This document shows positions 22,342 through 32,623 of a DNA stretch of 64,000 nt, one piece after another; the first letter of the stretch is position 1, and the number at the start of each line of letters is the position of its first letter. The position numbers were made by a program, and so were the translations under genes. The notes beneath the pieces are model-generated. The model was not told where the DNA came from. It made no database searches and was given only the letters and a program-made list of their open reading frames with translations. The stretch comes from Candidatus Methylobacter oryzae (GTDB taxonomy: Bacteria; Pseudomonadota; Gammaproteobacteria; Methylococcales; Methylomonadaceae): positions 1 to 64,000 of the forward strand of contig CAMAUL010000001.1 in NCBI GenBank assembly GCA_945861405.1, given 5' to 3'.

Positions 22342-23016
22342 TCACCCCCGGTCGCGCATGTACTTTTCGACGCCGGTTCCCGCTTGTGCTGATTGTTCTT
22401 TTACAGATTTAGCCTGTTTTTCAAGGTACTTCTCAACGCTACTTGTTGCCGCCGAGCCTTTTACAGATACAACTTGACTTTCCAAGTATCTGGCAACACC
22501 AGTCGCAGCACCCATGTTATGTTTTCTCAGGTATCGAGCAACACCGGAAAGACCACTAGGCTGACCGGAATAGGCGCGTGAACCGCTAGCTTTTGATTCG
22601 CGCTTAGTAAAGAAGAGATACCCAGCCACCGCAAAAGCGACCAAGCCCAGCAAGTAACTCATCATTGACTCTTCTTCGACTTTTACCGCTCCGCTTACCG
22701 CTGCATCGCTTGTCGTAGCTCGTTCAACCGTCGACGATGTTTCGGTGGACTTGCTTGGTTTATAGTCAGCATCCTTATATAGAACCTTTGGCTCAAAATC
22801 TGCCGCTGGATATTTTGAATCCGCATCTGCATCCGCCGACTTGGCCTGCTTGGTCGATGCTGTCGCAGATGAAGACTTGCTTTGGCTGCTATCAATATCC
22901 TGATAAATTACTTTTGGCTTAAAATCTGAAGCCGGGTATTCTGTTTCTGCCCCTGCTATGGGACTGGCTAATAACAGCGTAGCAACTAAACCATTCGTCA
23001 AATTATTTATTTTCAC
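22342..23016 (-). CDS. Signal peptide/TM-anchored protein with four VARYL repeats in its C-terminal tail
   Basis: Signal peptide MKINNLTNGLVATLLLASPIAGA; two YPA[SA]DF[KE]PKV[IL]Y[QK]D repeats; TM SYLLGLVAFAVAGYLFF; GVARYLRKH, GVARYLESQ, SVEKYLEKQ, GVEKYMRDR. Confidence 0.85.
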   Translation of the reverse strand: MKINNLTNGLVATLLLASPIAGAETEYPASDFKPKVIYQDIDSSQSKSSSATASTKQAKSADADADSKYPAADFEPKVLYKDADYKPSKSTETSSTVERATTSDAAVSGAVKVEEESMMSYLLGLVAFAVAGYLFFTKRESKASGSRAYSGQPSGLSGVARYLRKHNMGAATGVARYLESQVVSVKGSAATSSVEKYLEKQAKSVKEQSAQAGTGVEKYMRDRG

Positions 23017-23131
23017 GTGTGAATCCCCCTCTATGCGTTGTTTTTAGAGTAGCCATACTGCGTTGTGCATGTAACCTAAAAGATATTGTTTTATCAATTA
23101 GCAACAACTGCCGCAAATATGGCCTTTAAAA

Positions 23132-25117
23132 TTAAAGTACCGCTTCTACGTTTTTAACTACGTTTTCAACAGTGAAGCCGAAGTGTTTCATCAATACGCC
23201 GCCAGGTGCAGATTCGCCGAAAGTATCAATACCGACAACTGCGCCTTCTAAACCAACATATTTACGCCAAAAATCAGTAATGCCCGCTTCAATTGCAACA
23301 CGTTTTACACCGGGCGTTAATACGCTGTCTTTATAAGCTTGGTCTTGACGGTCAAATACATTTGTTGACGGCATTGAAACAACACGCGCTTGAATGCCTT
23401 TTTCTGCTAAGGCTGCTTGTGATTTCATTGCCAACTCAACTTCTGAACCAGTCGCAATAAGGATAACCTGGGCATTGCCTGCTGCTTCAGAAATAACGTA
23501 TGCCCCTTTACGGATAGCTGCGATTTGTGCATCAGTACGCGCGATGAAAGGCAAGCCTTGACGGCTTAACACTAAGCTTGAAGGCCCGGTCATACGTTCA
23601 ATTGCCATTACCCAGGAAACCGCTGTTTCTGTGGTATCCGCAGGCCGCCAAACATCCATATTCGGAATGTAGCGCATAGCAGAAGTATTCTCAATCGGCT
23701 GATGCGTTGGACCGTCTTCACCTTGACCGATAGAGTCATGAGTTAAAACAGCAATGGTGCGAATTTTCATTAACGCGGACATACGCAAAGCGCTTTTCGC
23801 ATAATCAGAGAACATATGGAATGTTCCGCCGAAAGGCAATAAGCCGCCATGTAACGCCATACCGTTCATGATAGTGAACATACCGAACTCACGCACACCG
23901 TAAGAAATGTAATTACCCATCTCTTTACCGCTGACATGCTTGAAGCTGCTGCAACTGGTTAAGTTGGAACCCGTTAAGTCCGCAGAACCACCTAAAAATT
24001 CAGGCAATGTAGGCGCTAATCCGCCAATTACTTTTTGTGAAGATTGGCGTGTGGCAAGATTTTCTGCTTTTGCGTTGGTTTCAGCAATCAATGCATCTGC
24101 CGCCGCTTGCCAATTAGCTGGTAGCTCACCCGCCATGCGACGTTTGAATTCTGCCGCCAATTCTGGATGCGCTGCCTCGTAGGCTGCAAATTTAGCATCC
24201 CATGCCGCTTCAGCTCTCGAGCCTTTTGCTTTAGCATCCCAGCCTGCATAAACATTTTCTGGAATGATAAATGCTTCGTGATCCCAGCCTAAAGCTGCTT
24301 TAGTTAAATTAATTTCAGGTTGACCTAAAGCCGCACCATGACATTCATGAGAGCCTGACTTATTTGGAGAGCCAAAACCAATAGTGGTTTTGCAACAAAT
24401 TAATGAAGGCATATCAGTCATCGCTTTAGCCATGACAATTGCCTTATTAATCTCTTCAGGATTATGTCCGTCTACTGACAGGACGTGCCAACCGTAAGCT
24501 TCGAAACGTTTAGCTGTATCATCCGTGTACCAGCCTTCAATATGACCATCAATAGAAATACCGTTATCATCCCAGAAAGCGATTAAGTTGCCTAAACCCC
24601 AAGTACCCGCTAATGCACAGGCTTCATGAGAAATACCTTCCATCAAGCAGCCATCACCCATGAATACATAGGTATGGTGATCAACGACTTTATGACCAGG
24701 ACGGTTAAATTGGTCTGCAAGCAGCTTTTCAGCCATCGCAAAACCAACACCATTGGCGATACCTTGACCTAACGGTCCGGTCGTTGTTTCAATACCGGGC
24801 GCATAACTGTATTCGGGATGTCCCGCACATTTTGAATGTAGCTGACGGAATGAGGCTAATTCACTCATGGGCAAATCATAGCCAGTCAAATGCAATAGCG
24901 AATAAATCAGCATTGAACCGTGGCCATTGGAAAGGACAAAACGGTCACGATCTGACCATTTCGGATTGGACGGATTGTGGCGCAGGTGATCATTCCACAA
25001 CACCTCGGCAATGTCCGCCATGCCCATAGGTGCGCCTGGATGCCCAGAGTTTGCTTTCTGCACGGCATCCATGCTCAAAGCGCGTATGGCGTTCGCTAAT
25101 TCTCGACGCGAAGTCAT
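23132..25117 (-). CDS. tkt: Transketolase
   Basis: [52 protein letters not shown]. Confidence 0.97.
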   Translation of the reverse strand: MTSRRELANAIRALSMDAVQKANSGHPGAPMGMADIAEVLWNDHLRHNPSNPKWSDRDRFVLSNGHGSMLIYSLLHLTGYDLPMSELASFRQLHSKCAGHPEYSYAPGIETTTGPLGQGIANGVGFAMAEKLLADQFNRPGHKVVDHHTYVFMGDGCLMEGISHEACALAGTWGLGNLIAFWDDNGISIDGHIEGWYTDDTAKRFEAYGWHVLSVDGHNPEEINKAIVMAKAMTDMPSLICCKTTIGFGSPNKSGSHECHGAALGQPEINLTKAALGWDHEAFIIPENVYAGWDAKAKGSRAEAAWDAKFAAYEAAHPELAAEFKRRMAGELPANWQAAADALIAETNAKAENLATRQSSQKVIGGLAPTLPEFLGGSADLTGSNLTSCSSFKHVSGKEMGNYISYGVREFGMFTIMNGMALHGGLLPFGGTFHMFSDYAKSALRMSALMKIRTIAVLTHDSIGQGEDGPTHQPIENTSAMRYIPNMDVWRPADTTETAVSWVMAIERMTGPSSLVLSRQGLPFIARTDAQIAAIRKGAYVISEAAGNAQVILIATGSEVELAMKSQAALAEKGIQARVVSMPSTNVFDRQDQAYKDSVLTPGVKRVAIEAGITDFWRKYVGLEGAVVGIDTFGESAPGGVLMKHFGFTVENVVKNVEAVL

Positions 25118-25250
25118 ATTCTTCTCCTTACTATTATTAGATTACTAAATGGTGAATTTTCAGCCTGATTGACTCTGTCACAACATGTTCTTTCGGCGCT
25201 TACCTTGCAAGGATCAGAACGAGTGGTCATAGCCACTCGTTCCTGTGCCG

Positions 25251-25784
25251 CTATTCTAAATTAGCGTGTCTTTCTCTCATGACTTCTTCAGCAATTCCCT
25301 TATCATGGATGATATGGGAAATGGTTGCTTCCAAAAATAACAAGGTAGACAGTTCGAACACAGTCCCCATAGGCATCCCTAAAACCTTACCGTATTGTTC
25401 CGAGCTGCCGATTTGAAATACCGCATCTGCCAGATCACCTATGGTTGAGCTGCTTTTCGCAGAGATCAAAACGATGTTAGCGCCTATTTTTTTTGCACTT
25501 TTAGTGAATGCTATTAATTGCTCAGTCTCTCCGGATCCGGAAATAATGATCAACAAATCACCGTTTTTAATGCTCGGCGTCACAATTTCACCTACGACGC
25601 TGACATCGTAACCGCCGTGAACCAGCCTCATTGCAAAAAAATTGCCAACGAGCTTGGAACGCCCAGCGCCTGCAATAAATATGCGCCTGGCGTTATCAAG
25701 CAAGTGGGTTAACTTTACATCATACGTATCATCTGTAGCTTCAAGAACACCTGAAATCTTTTCTATGATAAGTTGCTGATGCAT
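25251..25784 (-). CDS. hxlB: 6-phospho-3-hexuloisomerase (RuMP pathway)
   Basis: 177 aa SIS-domain protein, RRIFIAGAGRSKLVGNFFAMRLVHGGYDVSVVGE; next to hxlA. Confidence 0.93.
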   Translation of the reverse strand: MHQQLIIEKISGVLEATDDTYDVKLTHLLDNARRIFIAGAGRSKLVGNFFAMRLVHGGYDVSVVGEIVTPSIKNGDLLIIISGSGETEQLIAFTKSAKKIGANIVLISAKSSSTIGDLADAVFQIGSSEQYGKVLGMPMGTVFELSTLLFLEATISHIIHDKGIAEEVMRERHANLE

Positions 25785-25786
25785 AA

Positions 25787-26428
25787 TTATACCGCGTCAA
25801 CCAATTCGCGAATTTCACGCGCCGCATCAGCAGGGGAAGCCGCGCCATAGATTGCAGCACCAACTACGATGATGTTTGCGCCCGCGCGAACTACATCTTG
25901 AACAGTTGACGGCTTAATACCACCGGCAACAGAAATTCTGACGTTTAAGCCTAATCTTGCGATGTCATTCAAGTCAGCGAAAGGAGTATGGCCCGCTGCT
26001 TGTGCATCAAGACCAGTATGAATACCCATGATATGAGCGCCCATGTCGGCAGTTGCACGCGCACACGCAACTTTATCATCAACATTGATCAAATCGATTT
26101 GAGCTTCTGCGCCGTAGGCATTAGCAGCTTTGATGACGCCTGCACAAGTTGCAAGGCCGGAAACGCCTAGTACTGTACAAATATCAGCACCTGCCGCATA
26201 GAAAGGTGTTGCTTCGTACTCGCCTGCGTCCATAGTTTTAAGGTCAACCAAAAGCAGTTTATCTGGAAATCTTGCTCTTAATTCTTTAACCAGGTTAAGT
26301 CCATTATATTTGATGCATGGAGTTCCGATTTCAAAAATATCAACATAAGGAGCTACTAAGGTAGCAAGGCCTACTGTTTGGTCGAAATCCAATGAATCTA
26401 ATGCCATTTGTATTAATGGTTTTGCCAT
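25787..26428 (-). CDS. hxlA: 3-hexulose-6-phosphate synthase (RuMP pathway)
   Basis: PLIQMALDSLDFDQTVGLATLVAPYVDIFEIGTPCIKYNGLNLVKELR; LLLVDLKTMDAGEYEATPFYAAGAD. Confidence 0.95.
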   Translation of the reverse strand: MAKPLIQMALDSLDFDQTVGLATLVAPYVDIFEIGTPCIKYNGLNLVKELRARFPDKLLLVDLKTMDAGEYEATPFYAAGADICTVLGVSGLATCAGVIKAANAYGAEAQIDLINVDDKVACARATADMGAHIMGIHTGLDAQAAGHTPFADLNDIARLGLNVRISVAGGIKPSTVQDVVRAGANIIVVGAAIYGAASPADAAREIRELVDAV

Positions 26429-26920
26429 GATGCGTGCTCCGATGAGTTAATAGTAATAGTTATAATTTTAGTTACTTACTGCTTATGCGAATGCAACTTT
26501 AAATAGAAAGGGGACATATGTCAATGCCCAATGCTCAATGTTCTGCGTTAGCCCATGGATAACGACTGCATGAATCAACATGTTATGGATTTTATTTTAT
26601 ACACCCGAAACCTTCCCAGTTTCCGCATTACGCTAGTTATACCGCCCATTTTGCTTGCAAACCCAGCCATCCTTTCCAAGCAACTGCTAACACTTTTAAG
26701 GTGTTTTTATGCACTATCCACCCTGCGCTAGCCTATTTTTTGATTTTTACAATGTCGTATTTAAACGACTTCATAATTTAGAGCTATCCGCTCAATTTGA
26801 TCAACGCGATGATGCGAATCTGGACAAAATTTAGCTTTTTATGTCAGGCTTTAAAGATTACTCTTATACCAATGCACGTTTGCATTCCATCCAAATCACA
26901 ATAACAAGAGAAACAAGCTA

Positions 26921-27748
26921 ATGGAACCCTTTACCGATATACGCGCACTCATTATTGATATGGATGGCGTTTTATGGCACGGCGAACAGCCCATGCCTGG
27001 ATTGACTGATTTTTTTCAAACCTTACGCGACCAACAAATTCCTTTCATTCTGGCAACCAACAACGCCAGACTGACTCAAGAGCAATATGTTATCAAACTG
27101 GCGCAGATGGACGTAATAGTAAGTCGTGATGAAATCCTGACTTCGAGCATGGCAACTGCATTGTACCTAGCCGAGCATACCAATCCGGCAGAGACCCGCG
27201 TCTATGTGATCGGCGAAGATGGCGCAACACAGCCACTTCTTGAACGCGGTTTTACCTTGACTGAACTCTACGAATTGAATGATGACAAAGACAACCCCAA
27301 CATGGGCGCTGACATTGTTGTCTGCGGCATGGATAGAAACCTGTCCTGGGACAAACTGGCAACCGCAACGCTAAACATCCGGGCTGGAGCCAAGTTCATC
27401 GGCACTAATGCCGACACCACGCTACCGACTGAACGCGGACTTACTCACGGTAACGGCGCGATTTTAGCGGCAATAACGGCAGCTACCGGCGTAATACCGA
27501 CCATCATCGGCAAGCCCGAGCCTATTATCTATCAGCAGGCTCTCGCATTGCTGGGTGTTGATCCAGCGCAAACAATCGCTATCGGAGATAGACTGGAGAC
27601 TGATATTCTCGGCGCCGTCCGCACCGGCATCCGCAGCCTGATGGTGCTGTCGGGCGTGTCCACCGAAGACGATTTTAAAACTACGGATTACCGGCCCACC
27701 TGGGTTATGCCCGACATCCGCGCCGTGACCCAAGCATTGAAAAACTGA
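26921..27748 (+). CDS. HAD-IIA family hydrolase (NagD-like)
   Basis: ALIIDMDGVLWHGEQPMPGL; IGKPEPIIYQQAL; IGDRLETDILGA. Confidence 0.9.
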   Translation: MEPFTDIRALIIDMDGVLWHGEQPMPGLTDFFQTLRDQQIPFILATNNARLTQEQYVIKLAQMDVIVSRDEILTSSMATALYLAEHTNPAETRVYVIGEDGATQPLLERGFTLTELYELNDDKDNPNMGADIVVCGMDRNLSWDKLATATLNIRAGAKFIGTNADTTLPTERGLTHGNGAILAAITAATGVIPTIIGKPEPIIYQQALALLGVDPAQTIAIGDRLETDILGAVRTGIRSLMVLSGVSTEDDFKTTDYRPTWVMPDIRAVTQALKN

Positions 27749-27827
27749 CGCCTAAGTATTAAAGCCAATAGCTTAGGCTCACTGCTCACGCTATCATCAA
27801 AAAACCTGAATCACCGGAGCTGCTGCA

Positions 27828-28820
27828 ATGAAGAAACTCATCAATAGCGTTGACGACACCCTGCTAGACGAAAGCCTCTCGGGCTTTGCCAAAGCCCATG
27901 CCGACATCGTTCAACTCAACACCCAGCCGCATTTCATCAAGCGCATAAAGCCCACCACACCCGGCAAAGTTGCACTGATTTCCGGCGGCGGTTCAGGGCA
28001 CGAGCCATTGCATACAGGTTTTGTCGGTACAGGCATGCTGGATGCGGCCTGTCCGGGCCAAGTGTTCACCTCCCCTACCCCCGACCAGATGCTGGCGGCG
28101 GCGCAAGCCGTGGAAAATGGCGGCGGCGTCCTATTCATCGTCAAGAACTACGCGGGCGATGTGATGAATTTTGAAATTGCCGCCGAAATGCTCGATTGCC
28201 CGAATGAAACCATCTTAGTCAGCGATGACGTATCCTTCCCCAAAACTCACAGCACCGGGCGACGCGGCGTTGCAGGCACCTTAATTGTAGAAAAAATCGT
28301 CGGCGCGGCAGCGGAGGCGGGAGCGGATTTAAAGGCCTGCAAGACACTGGGAGATCGAATTAATCTAGTCACAGCATCCATGGGCGTGGCCTTGAGCAGT
28401 TGCACAGTGCCCGCTCTGGGCAAACCCACGTTCGACATCGGCGACAACGAAATCGAAATGGGCGTAGGCATCCATGGCGAGTGCGGACGCGAGCGCGTAG
28501 CCATGCGCTCCGCCAACGAAATTGTCGACTATCTGGCGAGCATCATTGATGATGACTTGAAACCGCAAAAAGGCCAATCGGCGTTACTGCACATCAACGG
28601 TTTCGGTGCGACGCCTTTAATGGAACTGCATCTGGTTTACGAGCTGGCCTCCCAATACTGGGAAAAACGCGGCATCAACATCTGCCGCTCCCTGGTCGGC
28701 AATTACACCACCTCGCTCGACATGGCGGGCTGCTCGATCACCCTGAGCCTGCTTGACGAAGAACTGCTCCGCCTGTGGGATGCGCCCGTCCATACCGCAG
28801 CCTTACGCTGGGGTTGTTAA
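27828..28820 (+). CDS. dhaK: Dihydroxyacetone kinase subunit DhaK
   Basis: KVALISGGGSGHEPLHTGFVGTGMLDAACPGQVFTSPTPDQ. Confidence 0.94.
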   Translation: MKKLINSVDDTLLDESLSGFAKAHADIVQLNTQPHFIKRIKPTTPGKVALISGGGSGHEPLHTGFVGTGMLDAACPGQVFTSPTPDQMLAAAQAVENGGGVLFIVKNYAGDVMNFEIAAEMLDCPNETILVSDDVSFPKTHSTGRRGVAGTLIVEKIVGAAAEAGADLKACKTLGDRINLVTASMGVALSSCTVPALGKPTFDIGDNEIEMGVGIHGECGRERVAMRSANEIVDYLASIIDDDLKPQKGQSALLHINGFGATPLMELHLVYELASQYWEKRGINICRSLVGNYTTSLDMAGCSITLSLLDEELLRLWDAPVHTAALRWGC

Positions 28821-29450
28821 CTGCTTTGCCAGCACGTCAACCAGCGCACAAACCATTAACTGACTGGTTTTAGCACCCGCATCAATATGCCCCCGGCTAC
28901 GCTCCTCCAGAAAAGAAGCGCGCCCCTTGGTCGCCAGCATGTCTCGGGTAGATTCCATACCCGCGATTGCTGTCCTTGCGACATTTTCCAATGCCACCGG
29001 TAGCGCAACCGAATCCTCTGCCGCCTGCCGCAAGCTTGCCGCGACCGGAATCAGCACATCCAGCATCGTTTTCTCGCCTGCATCGGCCTTGCCCCGCTGT
29101 TTTACCGCATCCACGCCACTGCCGAATATCTCGGCAAAAACCTGCAAATCTAAAGGCCGTTCGCGAGCTGCCTTGCTCATCGCTACAAACAGCGTACCGT
29201 ATAAGGAACCTGACGCGCCGCCCACCGCCGTCATCATGGTCATGCCGATTTTCTGCCAGGCCGTCGGCCAATCAAGCTTTGCCAATTCATCGCTTTGGGC
29301 CGTCAGCGCCTTGATACCGCGTTGCAGATTGGTCACATGATCGCCGTCGCCGATAGCCTGATCTAGCGCCGTCACTTCCTCGGCATTGGCTTCGATTACA
29401 TGATCTATCGCCTGGATCAGGCTGGGTAATAATGCAGGTATAAGTTGCAT
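28803..29450 (-). CDS. dhaL: Dihydroxyacetone kinase subunit DhaL
   Basis: LDQAIGDGDHVTNLQRGIKAL; GGASGSLYGTLF; start at MQLIPALL inside ORF starting 29462. Confidence 0.92.
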   Translation of the reverse strand: MQLIPALLPSLIQAIDHVIEANAEEVTALDQAIGDGDHVTNLQRGIKALTAQSDELAKLDWPTAWQKIGMTMMTAVGGASGSLYGTLFVAMSKAARERPLDLQVFAEIFGSGVDAVKQRGKADAGEKTMLDVLIPVAASLRQAAEDSVALPVALENVARTAIAGMESTRDMLATKGRASFLEERSRGHIDAGAKTSQLMVCALVDVLAKQLTTPA

Positions 29451-29564
29451 GGCATCCTCCAATTCAAATAGTCATTAGGGTGAACTGTGTCTCGCCCGTT
29501 CGGCGAATCATACCCCAAGCAGCACACCATTAGTTAAGCTAAAAAATAACTTTAATTTTTACTT

Positions 29565-29579
29565 GTTCTTTATTTGTTC
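29565..29579 (+). promoter_or_regulatory. Candidate LexA box, GTTC-N7-GTTC direct repeat
   Basis: GTTCTTTATTTGTTC upstream of lexA. Confidence 0.55.
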
Positions 29580-29617
29580 TTCTGCTATATTTTTAAAAAA
29601 CAAACAGAGAACGAATT

Positions 29618-30253
29618 ATGATTAAATCACTTACCCGAAAGCAGCAGGAAATCTTCGATTTCTTATTGCAAAATCAGGACAACTTTCCCCATCCGCCCAC
29701 TCTGGAAGAGCTTTGTGCAGGCATGGGCTTAAAATCTCGCGGCTCTTTGCATAATCACATTAAGGCCCTGATTAACGAAAACCTGATCGAAGCCCCGGAG
29801 CGCAAGCAACGCGGTATCCGCCTGACCGAATACGCCAAACAAATGACCGACCATTCCGACGATCAAAGCGCTCTGCCTTTTGTCGGCTTTATAGCCGCCG
29901 GAAAACCCATCGAAGCCGTCGAAAACATCACTTATATGTCTATCCCTGAGCAACTGAAAACACAAAAGCCCTGCTACGTCCTTAAAGTCAAAGGCGATTC
30001 GATGCTGGAGCAAGGCATCTACGACGGCGACTGGGTGATTATCGAACAACGCTGCCATGCCCGTAATGGCGAAATTGTCGTGGCCCTGGTCAACAAAGCC
30101 GAAGCCACACTGAAATTTATTGAGCAATACCCGCACGAAACATTACTCATCCCTGCTAATTCAACCATGGAAGCCTTGCGCTACAACCCGGAGCAAGTCG
30201 AAATTCAAGGCGTATTAGTAGGCCAAATGCGTAGTTATACTAAAAACCACTAG
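29618..30253 (+). CDS. lexA: LexA repressor
   Basis: 211 aa; SLTRKQQEIFDFLLQNQDNFPHPPTLEEL; KVKGDSMLEQGIYDGDWVII; S24 protease Ser in GDSM. Confidence 0.96.
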   Translation: MIKSLTRKQQEIFDFLLQNQDNFPHPPTLEELCAGMGLKSRGSLHNHIKALINENLIEAPERKQRGIRLTEYAKQMTDHSDDQSALPFVGFIAAGKPIEAVENITYMSIPEQLKTQKPCYVLKVKGDSMLEQGIYDGDWVIIEQRCHARNGEIVVALVNKAEATLKFIEQYPHETLLIPANSTMEALRYNPEQVEIQGVLVGQMRSYTKNH

Positions 30254-30263
30254 GAGAAATATC

Positions 30264-30416
30264 ATGTTGCAACAACCAATCCATATGCGCGACCAAGTGA
30301 CCAATCGAGTAGACATCATAATGAACAACGGCAAGCCGCCGTTCGCCGAATGGCTGGAGGAATTTACAACCTCGCTGTTATTTGTGGCCATCGTTATTTT
30401 TCTTATTCGCATCTAA
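30264..30416 (+). CDS. Small putative membrane protein downstream of lexA (50 aa)
   Basis: MLQQPIHMRDQVTNRVDIIMNNGKPPFAEWLEEFTTSLLFVAIVIFLIRI; AGGAGA upstream; not in the supplied ORF list. Confidence 0.55.
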   Translation: MLQQPIHMRDQVTNRVDIIMNNGKPPFAEWLEEFTTSLLFVAIVIFLIRI

Positions 30417-30531
30417 AGCCGCAATTCACTTGTCGACCAATATAGATTGAAAAAATCATCGACAACAGATAGGGTACGCACGAAATAACGATGCACTATA
30501 TTTCTTGATTAACAATAATAACAAAAAGCTC

Positions 30532-30672
30532 GTCATTCCGGCAGGAATGCCAGACCCGTTAGAGCGCGAAGCGAATCCAGCCACATGGATGTGAAGCATA
30601 GAATTAAGCCAAGCGATTCGGCAAGCTACCATCCTTGGCTCTGGATATTGGCATCCCTGCCAATATGACGAT
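30532..30672. repeat. REP-type imperfect inverted repeat unit
   Basis: CGTCATTCCGGCAGGAATGCCAGA ... TCTGGATATTGGCATCCCTGCCAATATGACG. Confidence 0.65.
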
Positions 30673-30840
30673 GCTCTGAGATTCCTTGCCAATCAGGTTA
30701 TATTTTTATATGTCTATCATTCTCAGACCACGACATACCTGCCTTTGTATGATTAATTCCTGGTGCGTGAAAGCCAGTCACGTGCCGTGCCTGATTCTTT
30801 CCAATACTACTCTCCCCTCTTTTCTGCAAGGTTACAATAA

Positions 30841-31605
30841 ATGCCTATTTCGTCTACCGCTCTTGAGAAGATTATCCGCGAAGCCGGATCAATCGCCATG
30901 ACTCATTTTAAAGACCTGAAGAATTTAGAGGTGACTAAAAAAAGCCCCCGAGACCTGGTCACCGATGCCGACGTGGCGGTTGAAGCCTTCTTACAAAAAT
31001 CCCTTGCTGAGCATTACCCGCAATTCGGTTTTTGGGGGGAAGAGAGCGGACAAAGCGCCAACCAAACCAGCCGCTGGATCGTCGATCCGATTGACGGAAC
31101 GCACTCGTTTTCACGGGGCCAGTATTTCTGGGGCATCAGCGTCGCGCTGGAGATCGACCAGGAAATCATATTCGGGGCTGTCTATGCGCCCGCACTGGAT
31201 GATTACTATGCTGCCGAGAAAGGCAAAGGTGCCTGGAAAAACGGATCGCCCATTACCGTATCCAATGAAAGCAACCTTGCTGATGCGATGGTCGCGACCG
31301 GATTCGCCTGCTTGCGCTCCTACTTAAAAGAAAACAACCTGCAACGGTTCTGCCGAATCGCCGAAATAACAACCGGGCAGCGCCGTTTCGGCTCTGCGGC
31401 AATTGATCTATGCCTGGTTGCGGATGGACAGGTTGACGCTTTTTGGGAGCAGGAATTAAACCTGTATGACGTTGCCGCCGGGGCATTAATTGCAAGCGAA
31501 GCAGGCGCTACGGTTACCGACTTCCAAGGCAATAAAGGACTCTTTCCAAAGCAGATCCTGGTAACAAACGGGAAGATTCTTAACCAGATACTTCCGCTGA
31601 TGTGA
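30841..31605 (+). CDS. Inositol monophosphatase family protein (histidinol-phosphatase-like)
   Basis: DLVTDADVAVEAFL, GEESG, WIVDPIDGTHSF. Confidence 0.88.
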   Translation: MPISSTALEKIIREAGSIAMTHFKDLKNLEVTKKSPRDLVTDADVAVEAFLQKSLAEHYPQFGFWGEESGQSANQTSRWIVDPIDGTHSFSRGQYFWGISVALEIDQEIIFGAVYAPALDDYYAAEKGKGAWKNGSPITVSNESNLADAMVATGFACLRSYLKENNLQRFCRIAEITTGQRRFGSAAIDLCLVADGQVDAFWEQELNLYDVAAGALIASEAGATVTDFQGNKGLFPKQILVTNGKILNQILPLM

Positions 31606-31697
31606 TGTCTTTATTAATAATTCCGTAGGGTGGGCAACGCTTTTTTTGCCCACCAAAACAAAACGCCCACCATACCCAAAAGGCACATAAGAAACCA

Positions 31698-32252
31698 TCA
31701 ACTCGGTTCGCCGCCACATGCCAAAGCAATGGTATCGAGTGTCCCAGCCCAATCCAACGGATAAATGCCCAGCGCGACATCGCAGTGAAAAGTAGTATAC
31801 GGCCAATCCCTTACACGCGTCACCAAGCCATGTTTAACCGGATTGATGACAATGTAATCAATGTGATGCGAATAATCCAATTCCGTTGTAATGCAATGCT
31901 CCCAATAACGTCGTTGCCAGAAGGTTGATTCACGATGCTTGGTTTTGGATACCGTCATCCAATCCGTCCGATGATAATATTGGGCGCATGCCAAAGAAAC
32001 CATCCGTTTTATCAAGCCCCAACGCATCGAATAATTAGCATCGCCCGGCGGCAATGTCCAAACACAATGCAAATGATCGGGTAATAAAACCCAGGCATTG
32101 ATGGTAAAAGGGTGTCGTGATTGTACCGTTTTGATGGCATCGCGCAATGCCGCACGTACCGGAGCATCACAAAGAATCGGGCGACGGCGATAGGTGACCA
32201 CAGTGAAAAAGTAAGTTGCGCCAGGAATGTCGGCGCGTCGATAACATGACAT
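31698..32252 (-). CDS. REP-associated tyrosine transposase (RAYT, IS200-like Y1)
   Basis: SCYRRADIPGATYFFTVVTYRRRPIL; HPFTINAWVLLPDHLHCVWTLP; FWQRRYWEHCITTE; flanked by GTAGGGTGGGCA repeats. Confidence 0.92.
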   Translation of the reverse strand: MSCYRRADIPGATYFFTVVTYRRRPILCDAPVRAALRDAIKTVQSRHPFTINAWVLLPDHLHCVWTLPPGDANYSMRWGLIKRMVSLACAQYYHRTDWMTVSKTKHRESTFWQRRYWEHCITTELDYSHHIDYIVINPVKHGLVTRVRDWPYTTFHCDVALGIYPLDWAGTLDTIALACGGEPS

Positions 32253-32368
32253 AGTGATATGTATTAGCCAGCGGATGTGTTGTTCAGTATAGCAAAATCA
32301 GTAAATGTAGGGTGGGCAGCGCGGTTTTGCCTTTTTGCCCTCGGGTACACCAAAAAACCCGAATGGCA

Positions 32369-32490
32369 CCCATAAAAAAACCACCCAACCCCGCGAAGGA
32401 TTGAATGGTTTGTGTTGGATCAAGATACGATTAATTACAGGTTATGCGTTTAATCGCGTGGGCAGAAAAGCGTTGCCCACCCTACCCGGC
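32369..32490. repeat. REP-like ~120-bp direct repeat, copy A
   Basis: AAAAAAACCACCCAACCCCGCGAAGGATTGAATGGTTTGTGTTGGAT...GTGGGCAGAAAAGCGTTGCCCACCCTACCCGGC. Confidence 0.85.
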
Positions 32491-32622
32491 TTAATTAGAA
32501 TGAATCGCGCCGGTATCAATGTGATGGTGAATTTTGGCTGACTTAATGGCAAACAGCAAAGCAATCAATCCCCATAAAGCAACAAGTCCCATTCCTAAAA
32601 GTGCAGCAATTTCAATGGTCAT
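32491..32622 (-). CDS. Small membrane protein (43 aa)
   Basis: Manual translation MTIEIAALLGMGLVALWGLIALLFAIKSAKIHHHIDTGAIHSN; immediately downstream of the 32624..32827 gene. Confidence 0.5.
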   Translation of the reverse strand: MTIEIAALLGMGLVALWGLIALLFAIKSAKIHHHIDTGAIHSN

Positions 32623-32623
32623 T

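Noticed and set aside
28897-29340. Several long ORFs opposite dhaL
   Set aside because: Explained by GC-rich coding of dhaL; DhaL motifs are clear on the minus strand.
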